A stretch of 64,000 nt of DNA, taken from assembly GCF_039543385.1 (NCBI RefSeq), contig NZ_BAABJQ010000015.1:152239-216238 (forward strand). The letters run 5' to 3'. This DNA is from Rugosimonospora acidiphila (GTDB lineage Bacteria > Actinomycetota > Actinomycetes > Mycobacteriales > Micromonosporaceae). Shown here piece after piece: positions 8,723 to 17,811 of this stretch (the first letter of the stretch is position 1; every line of letters starts with the position of its first letter). The notes beneath the pieces are model-generated. The model was given only the letters and a program-made list of their open reading frames with translations. It searched no databases and was not told the DNA's origin. The translations under genes were made by a program, and so were the position numbers.

Positions 8723-9592
8723 ATGGCTGGGCACGGGCGGCGCTTTCAACGGCTGCGCCAGATCCAACGGCTGGACCCCGACCGTGACTACCACGAGATC
8801 TACCGCACCACCGCGCTGTACGAGTTCCCGGTCGACGTCCGGATCGGGCTGCTGCTGGCGTTCTGGCGCACGTTCGCCGTCCCGTCAATCGCCGAGTTGC
8901 TGGCCGGCACCGGACAGACCACCAACCGCACCGCGCGGCGCGCGGACGACACCGGCATCCTCATGTACGAGCTGATCGATCACGGCCTGGACCACCCGCG
9001 CGGGCGCACCGCGACGCGCCGCCTCAACCAGATCCACCGCCGCTTCGCCATCGGCAACGACGACTACCGCTACGTGCTGGGCACCTTCGTGTTCGTCGGC
9101 AGCCGGTGGATCGAGGCGCACGGCTGGCGGCCGCTGTGCTGCCACGAACGGCAGGCGATCTTCAACTTCTACGCCGAACTCGGCCGCCGGATGAACATCG
9201 CCGACATCCCGCCGACGTGGACCGGGTACGAGGCGTGGTTCGACCGGTTCGAGGCCGCCCGCTTCGCCCGCACCGACGCCGCCCGCGAGCTGATGGCCGC
9301 CACCAAGGGCCTGCTGGCGGACCTGCCCCGGCCGCTGGTGCCGCTGGGGTCCCGGCTGGTCGACGCGCTGGTCGATCCGTCGCTGCGAGCCGCCACCGGC
9401 CTCGCGACCCCGTCCTGGCCGGTGCGCGCCGGCCTGGACACCGCGTTGCGGATCCGCGCCTTGATGCTGCGCCACGTGCTGCCGCCGCGGCGCGACAGCT
9501 CGCTTGCCGGCGGCCTGCGGCCCAGGACCTACCCCGACGGCTACGACCTGGCCACGGTGGGAGGTGTGGAGCCGGGCCGCCCCCATCCATAG
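8723..9592 (+). CDS. MpaB-type oxygenase family protein (DUF2236)
   Basis: 289 residues with GGAGG 7 nt before the ATG. The sequence contains family traits of the rubber-oxygenase/MpaB superfamily: RRADDTGILMYELIDHGLDHPRG, then RLNQIHRRFAIGNDDYRYVLGTFVF and the RWIEAHGWRPL segment. Characterised relatives are b-type heme proteins that cleave isoprenoid double bonds, such as latex clearing protein and mycophenolate MpaB, but many actinobacterial members have no known substrate. There is no signal peptide. It stands alone and converges with the beta-helix gene. Confidence 0.75.
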   Translation: MAGHGRRFQRLRQIQRLDPDRDYHEIYRTTALYEFPVDVRIGLLLAFWRTFAVPSIAELLAGTGQTTNRTARRADDTGILMYELIDHGLDHPRGRTATRRLNQIHRRFAIGNDDYRYVLGTFVFVGSRWIEAHGWRPLCCHERQAIFNFYAELGRRMNIADIPPTWTGYEAWFDRFEAARFARTDAARELMAATKGLLADLPRPLVPLGSRLVDALVDPSLRAATGLATPSWPVRAGLDTALRIRALMLRHVLPPRRDSSLAGGLRPRTYPDGYDLATVGGVEPGRPHP

Positions 9593-9629
9593 TGGACGGT
9601 GATGGCCCGGCCGGGATCGTGCGGTCGAC

Positions 9630-12077
9630 TCAGGGGCCGTAGACCTCGAACTCCGAGACCTGCGCGCCGTTCTGCACGCTGTTGGCGGTGAAGGACAGCC
9701 GCAGGTACCGGTCGGTGGTGCCGGCCGGTACGGCGATGGTCACCGCGTTGCCGGTGGCCGGATCGAACGTGTACGTCGCGGAGCCGACCAGCGTGCTCCA
9801 GGTGCCGTTGTTGGCGCTGCCCAGCACCGCGAGCGTCTGGGTGCGGGTCGACCAGGCGGTCGCCGGCGGCAGGCGCAGCACGACCGAGCCCAGCGCCCTC
9901 GCCGATCCCAGGTCGGCGGTGAGCGTGGTCGGCCACGCCCCGTTGGCCCCCTCCCAGTAGGTGCCGGTGTTGCCATCGTCGGCGTTGCCCGCCACGTAGC
10001 TCTGGGTGTAGCTGGACGCGGTGATCGGCGCGTTGAGGGCGAGGTTGGTCGGGGTGGGGGTGCCGCCCGTGCCGGTACCGGAGTAGATCTCGAACTCGGC
10101 GAGCTGCGCCGCCGGCCATCCGGTGTTGCCGGTCACGGACAGCCGCAGGTACCGCGCCGCCGTGCCGGCCGGGAGGGTGAGGCCGACCGTGTTGCCGGTG
10201 GCCGGATCGAACCTGTACCCGGCCGAGGCCAGCACGGTGGTGTAGGTGGTGCCGTTGGTCGAGCCGAGCACGGACAGCGTCTCGGTGCGGGTCGCCCAGG
10301 CGGTCGCCGGCGGCAGGCGCAGCGTCACCGAGCCCAGGTTCTGGGTGGAGCCCAGGTCGGCGGTGAGCGTCTGCGGGAACCCGGCGCCGTTGCTGCTCTC
10401 CCAGTAGGAGCCGGCGTTCCCGTCGTTGGAGTTGGTCGCCGGATATCCCGGCGCCGTGCTGCTGGCGGTCATGGTGGCGGCCAGCGCCAGGTTGGTCGGC
10501 GTACCGGTGCCGGTACCGGTGCCTGACAGCGCGACGGTGGTCGGTGAGTTGGTGGCGTTGCCGGAGAGTGTCACGCTGCCGCTGGCCGCCCCGACCGCGG
10601 CCGGGCGGAAGGTGGCGTTGACGGTGCAGGACGCCCCGGCGGCCAGGGTCGCGCCGCAGGTGTTGGTCTGGGCGAAGGGCCCGCTCGCCGCGATGGCGGA
10701 GATGGTGGCCGTCGAGCCGCCGGTGTTGCTGATGGTCACCGCGTGCGCGGCGCTGGTCGTGCCGACCGCCTGGTTGCCGAAGGAGACCCCGGAGGGGCTG
10801 GCGGTCAGCGTGGGGCCGCTGGGCGCGGTGATCGGTGGGGAGTTGAGGGTACCCAGGGCGTTGGTCAGCACCGCGCTGGTGAACTCGGGCTGGAGGTTGC
10901 TGGAGCTGGCCGACTCCACCTGGTACCCGGCCGGCTGGGAGGCGCGGGGGCTGCCGAAGCACCCGCCGGCGGTCTGGGTACCGACGTGCCGGGAGTTGTC
11001 CACGTTGCCGGTCACTGTCCAGTCGCTCACCCCGTCGACCGCGTAGCCGTATCCCATGTACTGGCCCTCAAGGGTGTTGTCGGTGACCGTGGCTCCGTAG
11101 TTGGTGCCGGTCAGGCAGTTCCACGCCTGCTGGCCCTGCGCGATGCCCATCTTGATGAACGCGCTGAGCGCGTCGATGGTGTTGTGGGTGACCACGGTGC
11201 CGGTGTAGTTGCCGTTCATCGGCGCGAAGTCGACCATGTTGATGCCGCCCAGCAGCAGCTGGTTCTTGGCGACGATGGTGTTGTTCTGCACGGTCGAGCC
11301 GGGCGCGCCGAACACGACGATGGCCCCGTCGGTGGCGTCCGTGATGGTGTTGCCCTGGACCAGGCTGCCGCCGCAGGCCAGCGAGATGCCGTCGGCCCAG
11401 ACGCCGGTGGCGTCGGGGGTCGCGGTGCCGGCCGGGCCGATCTGGTTGTCGAGGATTTGCCCGCCCTGGCACTGCGGCGTGTTGTCGGTGACCCGGCCCT
11501 CGATGAAGTGCAGCGTCGACCAGCTGCGGGTGTCGTGCGCGTAGATGCTCCGCACGGTCTGGTCGGTGCCGGCGCCGCCCATCTCCAGCAACGCGCCGCC
11601 GCCCGAGACCACGCCGAGGGCCGGCCGGTTGCCGTTGATCTGGAGGTTCTGCACCACCACGCCCGGCTGGCCGTTGCCCTGGATCGCGGTGGACAGCCCG
11701 GCGCCGGTGACCACCAGGTTCGCCCGGGTCGCGTCGGTGGGCAGCCCCTGGGTGTAGATCTTCTGGTTCGGTGCGGTGAAGGTGATGGGGTTGCCGAGCT
11801 GGAACACGGCGCCGGGGCAGAGCACCGCCTCGGCGCCGGCACCGACCAGCGCGGCGTTGATGGCCGCGTCGGTGCCGGAGGCGATGCAGGTAGCGGCGGC
11901 GGGGCGGGCCGCCGCCGATTCGGGGTGTGCGGACGCCGGTGTCGCGGCGCCGATGGCCACCACGGCGGCCAGGCCGACCACCGGCAACAGGCCGCGGGCG
12001 GGGTAGCGCCGTCGTCGTGCCGGCGGTCGATGGTCGTGGGCGCGTGCTCGGTGCAGCGGATCGGTACGCGGACGCAT
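9630..12077 (-). CDS. Large secreted protein: beta-helix, Ig-like (Hydin/ASPM-type) and two discoidin domains
   Basis: 815 residues. The start ATG follows GAGGAGC. A signal peptide (about 1-50, ending ASA-HP) is followed by a right-handed parallel beta-helix (about 60-385) with repeated N-T-I/V-x-x-N turns such as VQNLQINGN, ILDNQIG and VQGNTITDATDG. Next come an Ig-like domain (about 425-530; VSFGNQAVGTTSAAHAVTISNTGG, then CTVNATFRP) and two tandem F5/8 type C modules (about 540-680 and 685-815), both ending in L/F-E-I/V-Y. The helix fold suggests polysaccharide binding or lyase activity, and discoidin domains usually bind glycans. No catalytic residues can be assigned. It is probably an extracellular carbohydrate-active or adhesive protein. 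Confidence 0.75.
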   Translation of the reverse strand: MRPRTDPLHRARAHDHRPPARRRRYPARGLLPVVGLAAVVAIGAATPASAHPESAAARPAAATCIASGTDAAINAALVGAGAEAVLCPGAVFQLGNPITFTAPNQKIYTQGLPTDATRANLVVTGAGLSTAIQGNGQPGVVVQNLQINGNRPALGVVSGGGALLEMGGAGTDQTVRSIYAHDTRSWSTLHFIEGRVTDNTPQCQGGQILDNQIGPAGTATPDATGVWADGISLACGGSLVQGNTITDATDGAIVVFGAPGSTVQNNTIVAKNQLLLGGINMVDFAPMNGNYTGTVVTHNTIDALSAFIKMGIAQGQQAWNCLTGTNYGATVTDNTLEGQYMGYGYAVDGVSDWTVTGNVDNSRHVGTQTAGGCFGSPRASQPAGYQVESASSSNLQPEFTSAVLTNALGTLNSPPITAPSGPTLTASPSGVSFGNQAVGTTSAAHAVTISNTGGSTATISAIAASGPFAQTNTCGATLAAGASCTVNATFRPAAVGAASGSVTLSGNATNSPTTVALSGTGTGTGTPTNLALAATMTASSTAPGYPATNSNDGNAGSYWESSNGAGFPQTLTADLGSTQNLGSVTLRLPPATAWATRTETLSVLGSTNGTTYTTVLASAGYRFDPATGNTVGLTLPAGTAARYLRLSVTGNTGWPAAQLAEFEIYSGTGTGGTPTPTNLALNAPITASSYTQSYVAGNADDGNTGTYWEGANGAWPTTLTADLGSARALGSVVLRLPPATAWSTRTQTLAVLGSANNGTWSTLVGSATYTFDPATGNAVTIAVPAGTTDRYLRLSFTANSVQNGAQVSEFEVYGP

Positions 12078-12388
12078 GTCGGCTCCTCGGGGACGGTCTC
12101 GTCGCGGCGGGGCCGTCGGATGCGACCGGCGGCCGCACCGTCGGTCCTCGTGAGCGGCGAGGAGCCCGGGAACCCGGGGCGGCGGCTATCCGGTGACCCG
12201 GACCGCGACGACGGAGGTGATGACGCTGAGGATGGGCAGCGATCGATGGCTATTGTCCGAATCGACGGTACAAGAATCGATGTATGGCCGCAAGGTTTCG
12301 ACAGCGAGAAGAAAAATTACGACGGAGACGAGGGCGGCCGTAAGGCCCCGCTGGTCGGGTGGGAGGCGGTCGACCATACTGGTCCGCC
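12078..12388. other. Divergent intergenic region, no gene seen
   Basis: 311 bp between the beta-helix gene and the MazG-like gene. A lower-GC stretch at about 12250-12330 probably holds promoters. A 62-residue minus-strand frame inside it lacks a ribosome binding site and typical codon bias. A CATACT -10-like element at 12375-12380 lies about 8 bp before the MazG-like ATG. Confidence 0.45.
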
Positions 12389-12718
12389 ATGGACCTGGAC
12401 GCGTATCAGCGTGGCGCCCTGCGTACCGCCGCTTCGCGCGACAAGCGCAACGAACTGCTTCATCTGGTGCTCGGGCTGGTCGGCGAATCGGGGGAGGTCG
12501 CCGAGAAGTTCAAGAAGTGGGTCCGCGACCTCGACAGCGACGAGTCGCGGATCGACCGGGCCGACATCGCCAAGGAACTCGGTGACGTGCTCTGGTACGT
12601 GGCGGTGCTCGCCGACTACCTCGACCTGTCGCTGAACGACATCGCGGCGGCCAACCTGGCCAAGCTGGCCAGCCGCCACCGCCGTGGCGTGCTGGGTGGC
12701 AGCGGCGACAACCGCTGA
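12389..12718 (+). CDS. MazG-like nucleotide pyrophosphohydrolase
   Basis: 109 residues, all-alpha. The metal-binding pattern of the MazG/dUTPase-like superfamily is visible: ESGE (Glu33, Glu36) on one helix and KELGD (Glu63, Asp66) on the next, with Trp-Tyr-Val following. Family members hydrolyse (d)NTPs to monophosphates as house-cleaning enzymes, but the nucleotide cannot be predicted. ATG 12389 is chosen because the family begins right there and a -10-like CATACT is 8-13 bp upstream, suggesting a leaderless transcript. It converges with the P450 gene 17 bp away. Confidence 0.8.
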   Translation: MDLDAYQRGALRTAASRDKRNELLHLVLGLVGESGEVAEKFKKWVRDLDSDESRIDRADIAKELGDVLWYVAVLADYLDLSLNDIAAANLAKLASRHRRGVLGGSGDNR

Positions 12719-12735
12719 GCCGCGGGGGGTCCGGG

Positions 12736-13989
12736 TCAGGACCACGTCACGGGTAGCGAGTGCACGCCGAAAATCAGCATGTCGGTACGCAGGGGGACGT
12801 CGTGGGCCGGGATCGCGAGGCGCAGCTTCGGTAGCCGCTGGACCAGCTCCGCCAGGCCGACCCGGAGTTCCGCCCTGGCCAGCTGCTGGCCCAGGCACTG
12901 GTGGACCCCGTGGCCGAAGGCCAGGTGGGGCGTGCGCGGGCGGGTGAGGTCCAGGCGCTCCGGTGCCGGCCAGTGGTCGGCCGCGCGATTGGCCTGCGGA
13001 ACCGAGATGAGCACGGTGTCTCCGGCCCTGACCGTGGTATCCGCGATCGCCACGTCCGCGGTCGCGATCCTCGTCGGTCCTATGTGGATGATCGACAGGT
13101 AGCGCAGCAGCTCGTCCACTCCGTTGTCCAGCACCGCCGGATCGTCGCGCACGACGGCCAACTGGTCCGGGTGCTCCAGCAGCGCGTAGGTGCCCAACGC
13201 CAGCATGTTCGCCGTCGTCTCGTGGCCGGCGCCCAGCAGCACGGTCGCGATGTCGACCAGTTCGTTCTCGGTCAGCGGCGGCTCGGCGTCGCCGTGAATC
13301 AGGCCGGACAGCAAATCGTCCGCCGGATGCTGGCGCTTCTCGGCGACCAGTTCGCGCATGAACTGGTAGATCGCCGCCGAGGCACCCGCCCGCTCCTGCT
13401 CGCTCTTCGTCAGGTTCAGCGAGATCGCTGTGCGCTCCTGAAACTCGGCGCGGCGCTGGTAGGCCACGCCGAGCAGCTCACAGATGACCAGTGACGGCAG
13501 CGGCAGCGCGAAGGCGGGCACGAGGTCGGCCTCGGTACCGGCCGCGCGCATGGCCTCGATGTGCTCGACCGCGATCTCCCGGATCCGCGACTCCAGCAGC
13601 TGCATCCGTCGCACCGTGAACTGACCGGTGAGCAGCCGCCGCAGTCGGGTGTGCTCGGGCGGGTCCATGAACAGGAACATGCCGTCCTGCCGCGCCGGCA
13701 CCTCCACCGGGCCCCGGGCCACGCCGACCTCCTCGGGCCGCAGATTCATCGCGCTGCGGTGCCGGACGGTGTCGGAGCTGAACCTCGGGTCGGACAGCAC
13801 CGCACGGGCCTGATCGTACCCGGTCACCAGCCAGGCCTCGGCACCGTTGCGCAGCTCGATCCGAGACAGCGGCGCCCGCTGGTCCAACCGGGCGAGCGCC
13901 GACGGCGGATCGAACGGGCACTCGCCACGCTCCAGCATCTCCTGCGGGACCGGACGCAGCATCGTGGGACGGGTCGTCTGGTTGGTCAT
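12736..13989 (-). CDS. Cytochrome P450 monooxygenase
   Basis: 417 residues, the usual size for a soluble class I bacterial CYP. The I-helix is GAGHETTANML, the K-helix ELLR and the heme loop FGHGVHQCLG with the axial Cys365. The acid-alcohol pair is replaced by E-T, normal for HETT-type CYPs. Sequence style resembles CYP105/CYP107-like actinomycete enzymes that hydroxylate natural products or xenobiotics, and no ferredoxin gene is adjacent. Its ATG overlaps the TGA of the upstream TetR gene (ATGA), so it is translationally coupled and probably controlled by that regulator. Confidence 0.92.
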   Translation of the reverse strand: MTNQTTRPTMLRPVPQEMLERGECPFDPPSALARLDQRAPLSRIELRNGAEAWLVTGYDQARAVLSDPRFSSDTVRHRSAMNLRPEEVGVARGPVEVPARQDGMFLFMDPPEHTRLRRLLTGQFTVRRMQLLESRIREIAVEHIEAMRAAGTEADLVPAFALPLPSLVICELLGVAYQRRAEFQERTAISLNLTKSEQERAGASAAIYQFMRELVAEKRQHPADDLLSGLIHGDAEPPLTENELVDIATVLLGAGHETTANMLALGTYALLEHPDQLAVVRDDPAVLDNGVDELLRYLSIIHIGPTRIATADVAIADTTVRAGDTVLISVPQANRAADHWPAPERLDLTRPRTPHLAFGHGVHQCLGQQLARAELRVGLAELVQRLPKLRLAIPAHDVPLRTDMLIFGVHSLPVTWS

Positions 13990-14684
13990 GGGCAGTCCTT
14001 CCGTGCGGTGGGGACAGCTGTGCGGTGTCGCGCCGCGAGCAGCAGACCGGTAACGGCGTCGGTCAGGGCCTGTCCAACCAGCGACCAGTCCGCCGGCACG
14101 CCCCTGGTGGCCGCGACGCGTTCCTGTTCGGCGCAGGTGTGGATGACCGCGACCCGCGCGGTCTGACTACGCAGGGCCGACTCGGCGGGCGGCAACTCGG
14201 CCAGGTGCGACCACACCGCCGCCACGCCGTCCAGGAACTTCATCGCCAGCACCGGATCGACGTCGACCCGGTCGGCCAGCGCCGGATCGGTCACCACCTG
14301 GGCCAGGAACCGGGCGCACCAACTGGGGTTGCCCAGGCTCGCCAGGTATTCGGTGTAGGGCAGCACGAGGCTGGCCACATGGTCGCGGGGTCGGCGCGAC
14401 CGGCGGGCCGCGCGGACCCGTTGCTGCGTGCGGGCGGCGATCCGCTCGACGTGCGAGCGCGTGATGGCGTGGATCAGATCCGTGCGGGTGCCGATGTGAT
14501 AGGCCAGCGCCGAGTTGTTCGCCTGACCCGCGGCCTCGACGATCTGGCGGTTGGACACCTGAGCCAGCCCGCGTTCGGCGTACAGCCGCTCCGCGGTGCG
14601 CAGCAGCAGGTCGCGGGTTGCCTCGGCCTGCGCCCGGCGGGAACCCGGACGGGTATCCGCGTCCACCCCACTAACCGGGTCCAC
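13986..14684 (-). CDS. TetR-family regulator coupled to the P450
   Basis: 232 residues starting at GTG. The HTH lies in ERGLAQVSNRQIVEAAGQANNSALAYHIGTRTDLI (about 35-70), with Y-H-I in place of the usual Y-H/Y-F. The C-terminal ligand domain is unlike any I can name. It is first in a two-gene operon (4-bp overlap with the P450), so it most likely represses both from the palindromic sites upstream and is released by a P450 substrate. Confidence 0.85.
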   Translation of the reverse strand: MDPVSGVDADTRPGSRRAQAEATRDLLLRTAERLYAERGLAQVSNRQIVEAAGQANNSALAYHIGTRTDLIHAITRSHVERIAARTQQRVRAARRSRRPRDHVASLVLPYTEYLASLGNPSWCARFLAQVVTDPALADRVDVDPVLAMKFLDGVAAVWSHLAELPPAESALRSQTARVAVIHTCAEQERVAATRGVPADWSLVGQALTDAVTGLLLAARHRTAVPTARKDCP

Positions 14685-14704
14685 TCCGCGCTCGCCTCCG
14701 ACCC

Positions 14705-14756
14705 TCGTAAGACAGTCATCTGACGTAAATCGAGGTTAGTCGTAAGACACGTGTCT
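14705..14756. promoter_or_regulatory. Candidate TetR operator: direct repeats plus a perfect palindrome
   Basis: TCGTAAGACA occurs at 14705-14714 and again at 14740-14749. The second copy runs into the perfect 12-bp palindrome AGACACGTGTCT (14745-14756). The cluster starts 21 bp upstream of the TetR GTG and is the only dyad-rich stretch in the spacer, which suits autoregulation of the TetR-P450 operon. Confidence 0.55.
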
Positions 14757-14936
14757 GCCAACCAAGCGGGTCCACGTGATCGCTCATCCCGTGATTCCGC
14801 CCGACGGCAGATCCGCTCGTACCAGCCTCACCTGGCGTTCCCGCTCTGTAGCATCGACGAGATGCGATGCGCGACTTGGTCGGCCGCGCAGGATCCCGTG
14901 GTGGCCGACGCCGCCACACACCGGAGGGAGCACCCC

Positions 14937-15509
14937 GTGCGATCGACAACCAGCCGCAGCCGCCGCCTCGCCGTCCTCGCCGCCGCGGTGTTCACCGCCG
15001 TGGCGCTCACCGCCGGCACGGCCAGCGGTGCGTCCAGCGGTGCGCCGAACATCGACCGCCGGACCGGCGGTGGTGCGGCGGCCAAGCAGCGCACGGTGCT
15101 GCTGGTCGACGGCGCGGTCCGGCACCGGGTGCGGCTGTCCGCGACCGACCTGGCGGCGCTGCCGGAGCAGACCGTCACCGTGACGTTCGAGAGCGGCACC
15201 GGGACCCAGACCCACACCTACACCGGGCCGCTGCTGCTTGACGTGCTCAACCGGGCTCAGCCGAAATTCGACCCGACCGTGAAGAACGACCAACTGCGCT
15301 ATGTGGTCACCGCGACCGGCAGCGACCGGTACCAGGCCACGGTGGCCTGGGGCGAGTTCGATCCGGGCTTCGAACACAAGAGCGTCCTCGTCGCGGTCAC
15401 CGAGGACGGCCAGCCGACCGCCGACGGGCTGGCCCGGCTCGTCGTACCCGGCGACGTCAAGGGCGGCCGCTACGTCTCCGATCTGATCCGCCTGCGGCTG
15501 CACCGGTAA
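14937..15509 (+). CDS. Secreted molybdopterin-binding-fold protein (sulfite oxidase-like domain)
   Basis: 190 residues starting at GTG, with GGAGGGAG 6-7 nt upstream. A signal peptide (about 1-35) precedes a single domain with the oxidoreductase molybdopterin-binding fold: DLAALPEQTVTVTFESGTG, then YTGPLLLDVLNRA, and at the end DGLARLVVPGDVKGGRYVSDLIRLRL. In longer relatives this fold holds the Mo cofactor through a Cys. No cysteine is present in the mature part here, so it is probably not a functional molybdoenzyme and may only bind a ligand. It has no obvious operon partner. Confidence 0.65.
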   Translation: MRSTTSRSRRLAVLAAAVFTAVALTAGTASGASSGAPNIDRRTGGGAAAKQRTVLLVDGAVRHRVRLSATDLAALPEQTVTVTFESGTGTQTHTYTGPLLLDVLNRAQPKFDPTVKNDQLRYVVTATGSDRYQATVAWGEFDPGFEHKSVLVAVTEDGQPTADGLARLVVPGDVKGGRYVSDLIRLRLHR

Positions 15510-15680
15510 CCGTGCTGAGCGTCCCGACGGTACGGTGCCCGGCACGTACACCGGCACGGCGCAGTACACGATCACCGGCTGACCGGACTCACGCGAGTCG
15601 CTGGCCCCACCCACCCACTCGCCCACGCGCGCTGCCACGCGGTCCCACCGGCCGACCGCGACGGGCCTAAAATACCGGGC

Positions 15681-16241
15681 GTGATCGAGGACGACCCGGC
15701 ACAGGGCTCGTGGTCGCTGGCCGACTGGATAGTGCTCGGCCTGCTCGTCGAGCGGCCGCGCCACGGCTTCTCGCTGGTCAAGGAACTCACCCCGGACACC
15801 CTGCTCGGTCAGGTCTGGTCGCTGCCGAACCCGGTCATCTACCGGGCGCTGCACGCGTTGCAGGCCAAGGCGATGATCACGCCCGAGCCGGCCGAGTCGA
15901 GTTCGTTGGGCCCGCGGCGGGTGCCGATGCAGCCGACCAGACAGGGCCGGGAGCGCCTGCTGGAATGGCTCGGCACGCCGCTGGATCATCTCAGGGACAT
16001 GCGCGTCCTGCTGCGCGTCAAGCTACACCTCACCCTCCGGCTCGGACTGGACCCGATACCGCTGCTGGTGGCGCAACGAGCCAGGAACCTTCAGGCCAAG
16101 GCGACGGTCAGCCATTCCCCGCCCCCGGGTACCCGCGTCGAACAGGACCTGCTGCGGATCTGGCGGGAGGAGCAGTCGATCGCGACCAATCGATTCGTCG
16201 ACCGGGCCATCGACCTGTTCGGCGGTGAGGGCCGGCGGTAG
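15681..16241 (+). CDS. PadR-family transcriptional regulator
   Basis: 186 residues. The PadR winged helix occupies about 10-90 (DWIVLGLLVERPRHGFSLVKEL, then NPVIYRALHALQAKAMI), followed by a helical dimerisation tail. GTG 15681 lies about 8 bp after a TAAAAT -10-like box (15668-15673), so the mRNA is probably leaderless. PadR proteins repress transporters or detoxification genes in response to small molecules. The target is not evident, because the neighbouring genes have their own signals. Confidence 0.8.
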   Translation: MIEDDPAQGSWSLADWIVLGLLVERPRHGFSLVKELTPDTLLGQVWSLPNPVIYRALHALQAKAMITPEPAESSSLGPRRVPMQPTRQGRERLLEWLGTPLDHLRDMRVLLRVKLHLTLRLGLDPIPLLVAQRARNLQAKATVSHSPPPGTRVEQDLLRIWREEQSIATNRFVDRAIDLFGGEGRR

Positions 16242-16416
16242 CCTCGAGCTGGCTAACAGTTTCGGCAGCGGAGCATGATCGGCGCGCAGCGCCGGGGCCG
16301 CCGCGCTACGGTTGGCGCACCGCACAGCGTTCTCCGCACCGCTGGGTCGCCGCCCGGTCGCCGGGGTTCGCATCGCGGGCCGCCCACCTGGCACAGCGAC
16401 GGGAGGTGAGGTCCCG

Positions 16417-17706
16417 GTGGCCAACGCGTGGCTGGCGGAGGTGGGCACGAATCCGCGGGGCCGGGCCAGGCAGATCGCTCACGCGCACGCCGCGTTCCTG
16501 GCCACGGGCGCGCTCGACACCGGCTCGGTACCGGTGCGGGACGTGGTCGCGCAGTCGTGGCTGCGTTCGTCGCGGGCACGGGTCAACCCGGACACCGACC
16601 CGCCGGTGATGCTGCTCGACGACGACCTGACCACCTATCGGGACGCGCATCCCCTGGCGAGAGTGCTCCCGGTGCTGCGCGACCTGGTCGGCGCGACCGC
16701 CGACGACGGGCGGCACCTCTGGGCGGTGATGGACGCGACCGGGCGGCTGCTGTGGGTCGAGGGCCACCCGGGTGCGCGGGCCCGGGCGGCGCGGATGAAC
16801 TTCGTGGCGGGCGCCCAGTGGGACGAGCCGCACGCCGGCACCAACGCGCCCGGCACGGCCCTGGCCGTCGATCACGAGGTGCAGATCTTCGCGGCCGAGC
16901 ACTTCCGGCACACGGTACAGGCGTGGACCTGCGCCGCGGCGCCTATCCACGACCCCGCCACCGGCCAGATCCTCGGCGTTCTGGACGTCACCGGCGGCGA
17001 CGCGGTGGCCAACCCGCACAGCCTCGGCCTGGTCCGCGCCGCCGCCCAGGTCGCCGAGTCCTACCTGGGCTGGCAGCGCACCGGGCGGGACGCCCCCTGG
17101 CTGCCCGCGCGCACCGCGCCGCCGCGGCTGCGCGTGTTGGGCCGGCCGGAGGGCGTGCTGCGCATCGACGGCCGCGAACTGCGCCTGCACCGCCGCCACG
17201 CCGAACTGATGCTGATCCTGGCCGCCCACCCGGAGGGCATGACCGGGCAGCAACTGGCCGCCGCCCTGTACGGCGACCTGGCTGCGCAGACCACGCTGCG
17301 GGTGGAGCTGACGCGGCTGCGTCGCCTGATCGGCAACCTGCTCCAGTCCCGCCCGTACCGGCTGGCCCGGGCGGTCGAGGCCGACTTCATCGCCGTGCGG
17401 CACGCGCTGTCCCACGGTGACCTGGCCTCGGCGGTCGGGGCCTACCCCGGGCCGCTGCTGCCCACCTCCGACGCTCCGGGCGTGGTGGAACTGCGTCACT
17501 GGCTGGACACTCAGTTGCGTGGCGCGGTCCTGGCCAGTCCGGACCGGCGGGTCCTGCACGCCTGGGCCAGCCGGGCCGGCTTCGATGACCTCGCGGTGTG
17601 GGAGCGGTTGGAGGCCATCACGCCGCCTCGGTCCGGACACCGGCAGAGCGCCCGGGTTCGGGTACGCGAATTGCGGGCGGACTACGGCCTGGGCGAGCCG
17701 GGGTAA
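16417..17706 (+). CDS. AcoR-like GAF-domain regulator lacking the AAA+ domain
   Basis: 429 residues starting at GTG after GGGAGGTGAG. The N-terminal half matches the sensory part of AcoR-type activators, including SWLRSSR, a GAF domain with WVEGHPGAR, then FVAGAQWDEPHAGTNAPGTAL and LGVLDVTGGD. The sigma-54 AAA+ module is absent. Instead the C-terminus (about 250-400) carries a winged-helix-like segment (HRRHAELMLILAAHPEGMTG, then RVELTRLRRLIGNLL). This architecture is common upstream of acetaldehyde dehydrogenases in actinobacteria. It sits 105 bp ahead of the dehydrogenase gene and very likely controls it. Confidence 0.8.
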   Translation: MANAWLAEVGTNPRGRARQIAHAHAAFLATGALDTGSVPVRDVVAQSWLRSSRARVNPDTDPPVMLLDDDLTTYRDAHPLARVLPVLRDLVGATADDGRHLWAVMDATGRLLWVEGHPGARARAARMNFVAGAQWDEPHAGTNAPGTALAVDHEVQIFAAEHFRHTVQAWTCAAAPIHDPATGQILGVLDVTGGDAVANPHSLGLVRAAAQVAESYLGWQRTGRDAPWLPARTAPPRLRVLGRPEGVLRIDGRELRLHRRHAELMLILAAHPEGMTGQQLAAALYGDLAAQTTLRVELTRLRRLIGNLLQSRPYRLARAVEADFIAVRHALSHGDLASAVGAYPGPLLPTSDAPGVVELRHWLDTQLRGAVLASPDRRVLHAWASRAGFDDLAVWERLEAITPPRSGHRQSARVRVRELRADYGLGEPG

Positions 17707-17777
17707 AGGCGATCCGGGGCGAGGGCGATCCGGGATCGATGGGCGCTGCAACGTTCGTGTAACGTCCCCCGTCCTAC

Positions 17778-17797
17778 CGTGTCGGGCACCCGACACG
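17778..17797. promoter_or_regulatory. Perfect inverted repeat before the aldehyde dehydrogenase
   Basis: CGTGTCGGG and CCCGACACG form 9-bp arms around a CA spacer, ending 14 bp before the GTG start and abutting the GGAGGTG ribosome binding site. It may be a regulator operator or an RNA hairpin that controls ribosome access. Confidence 0.5.
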
Positions 17798-17811
17798 CTG
17801 GAGGTGCAGCC

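Noticed and set aside
12186..12377. A 63-residue minus-strand frame with a short hydrophobic stretch
   Set aside because: No ribosome binding site, no codon bias, and it occupies the promoter region of two divergent genes.
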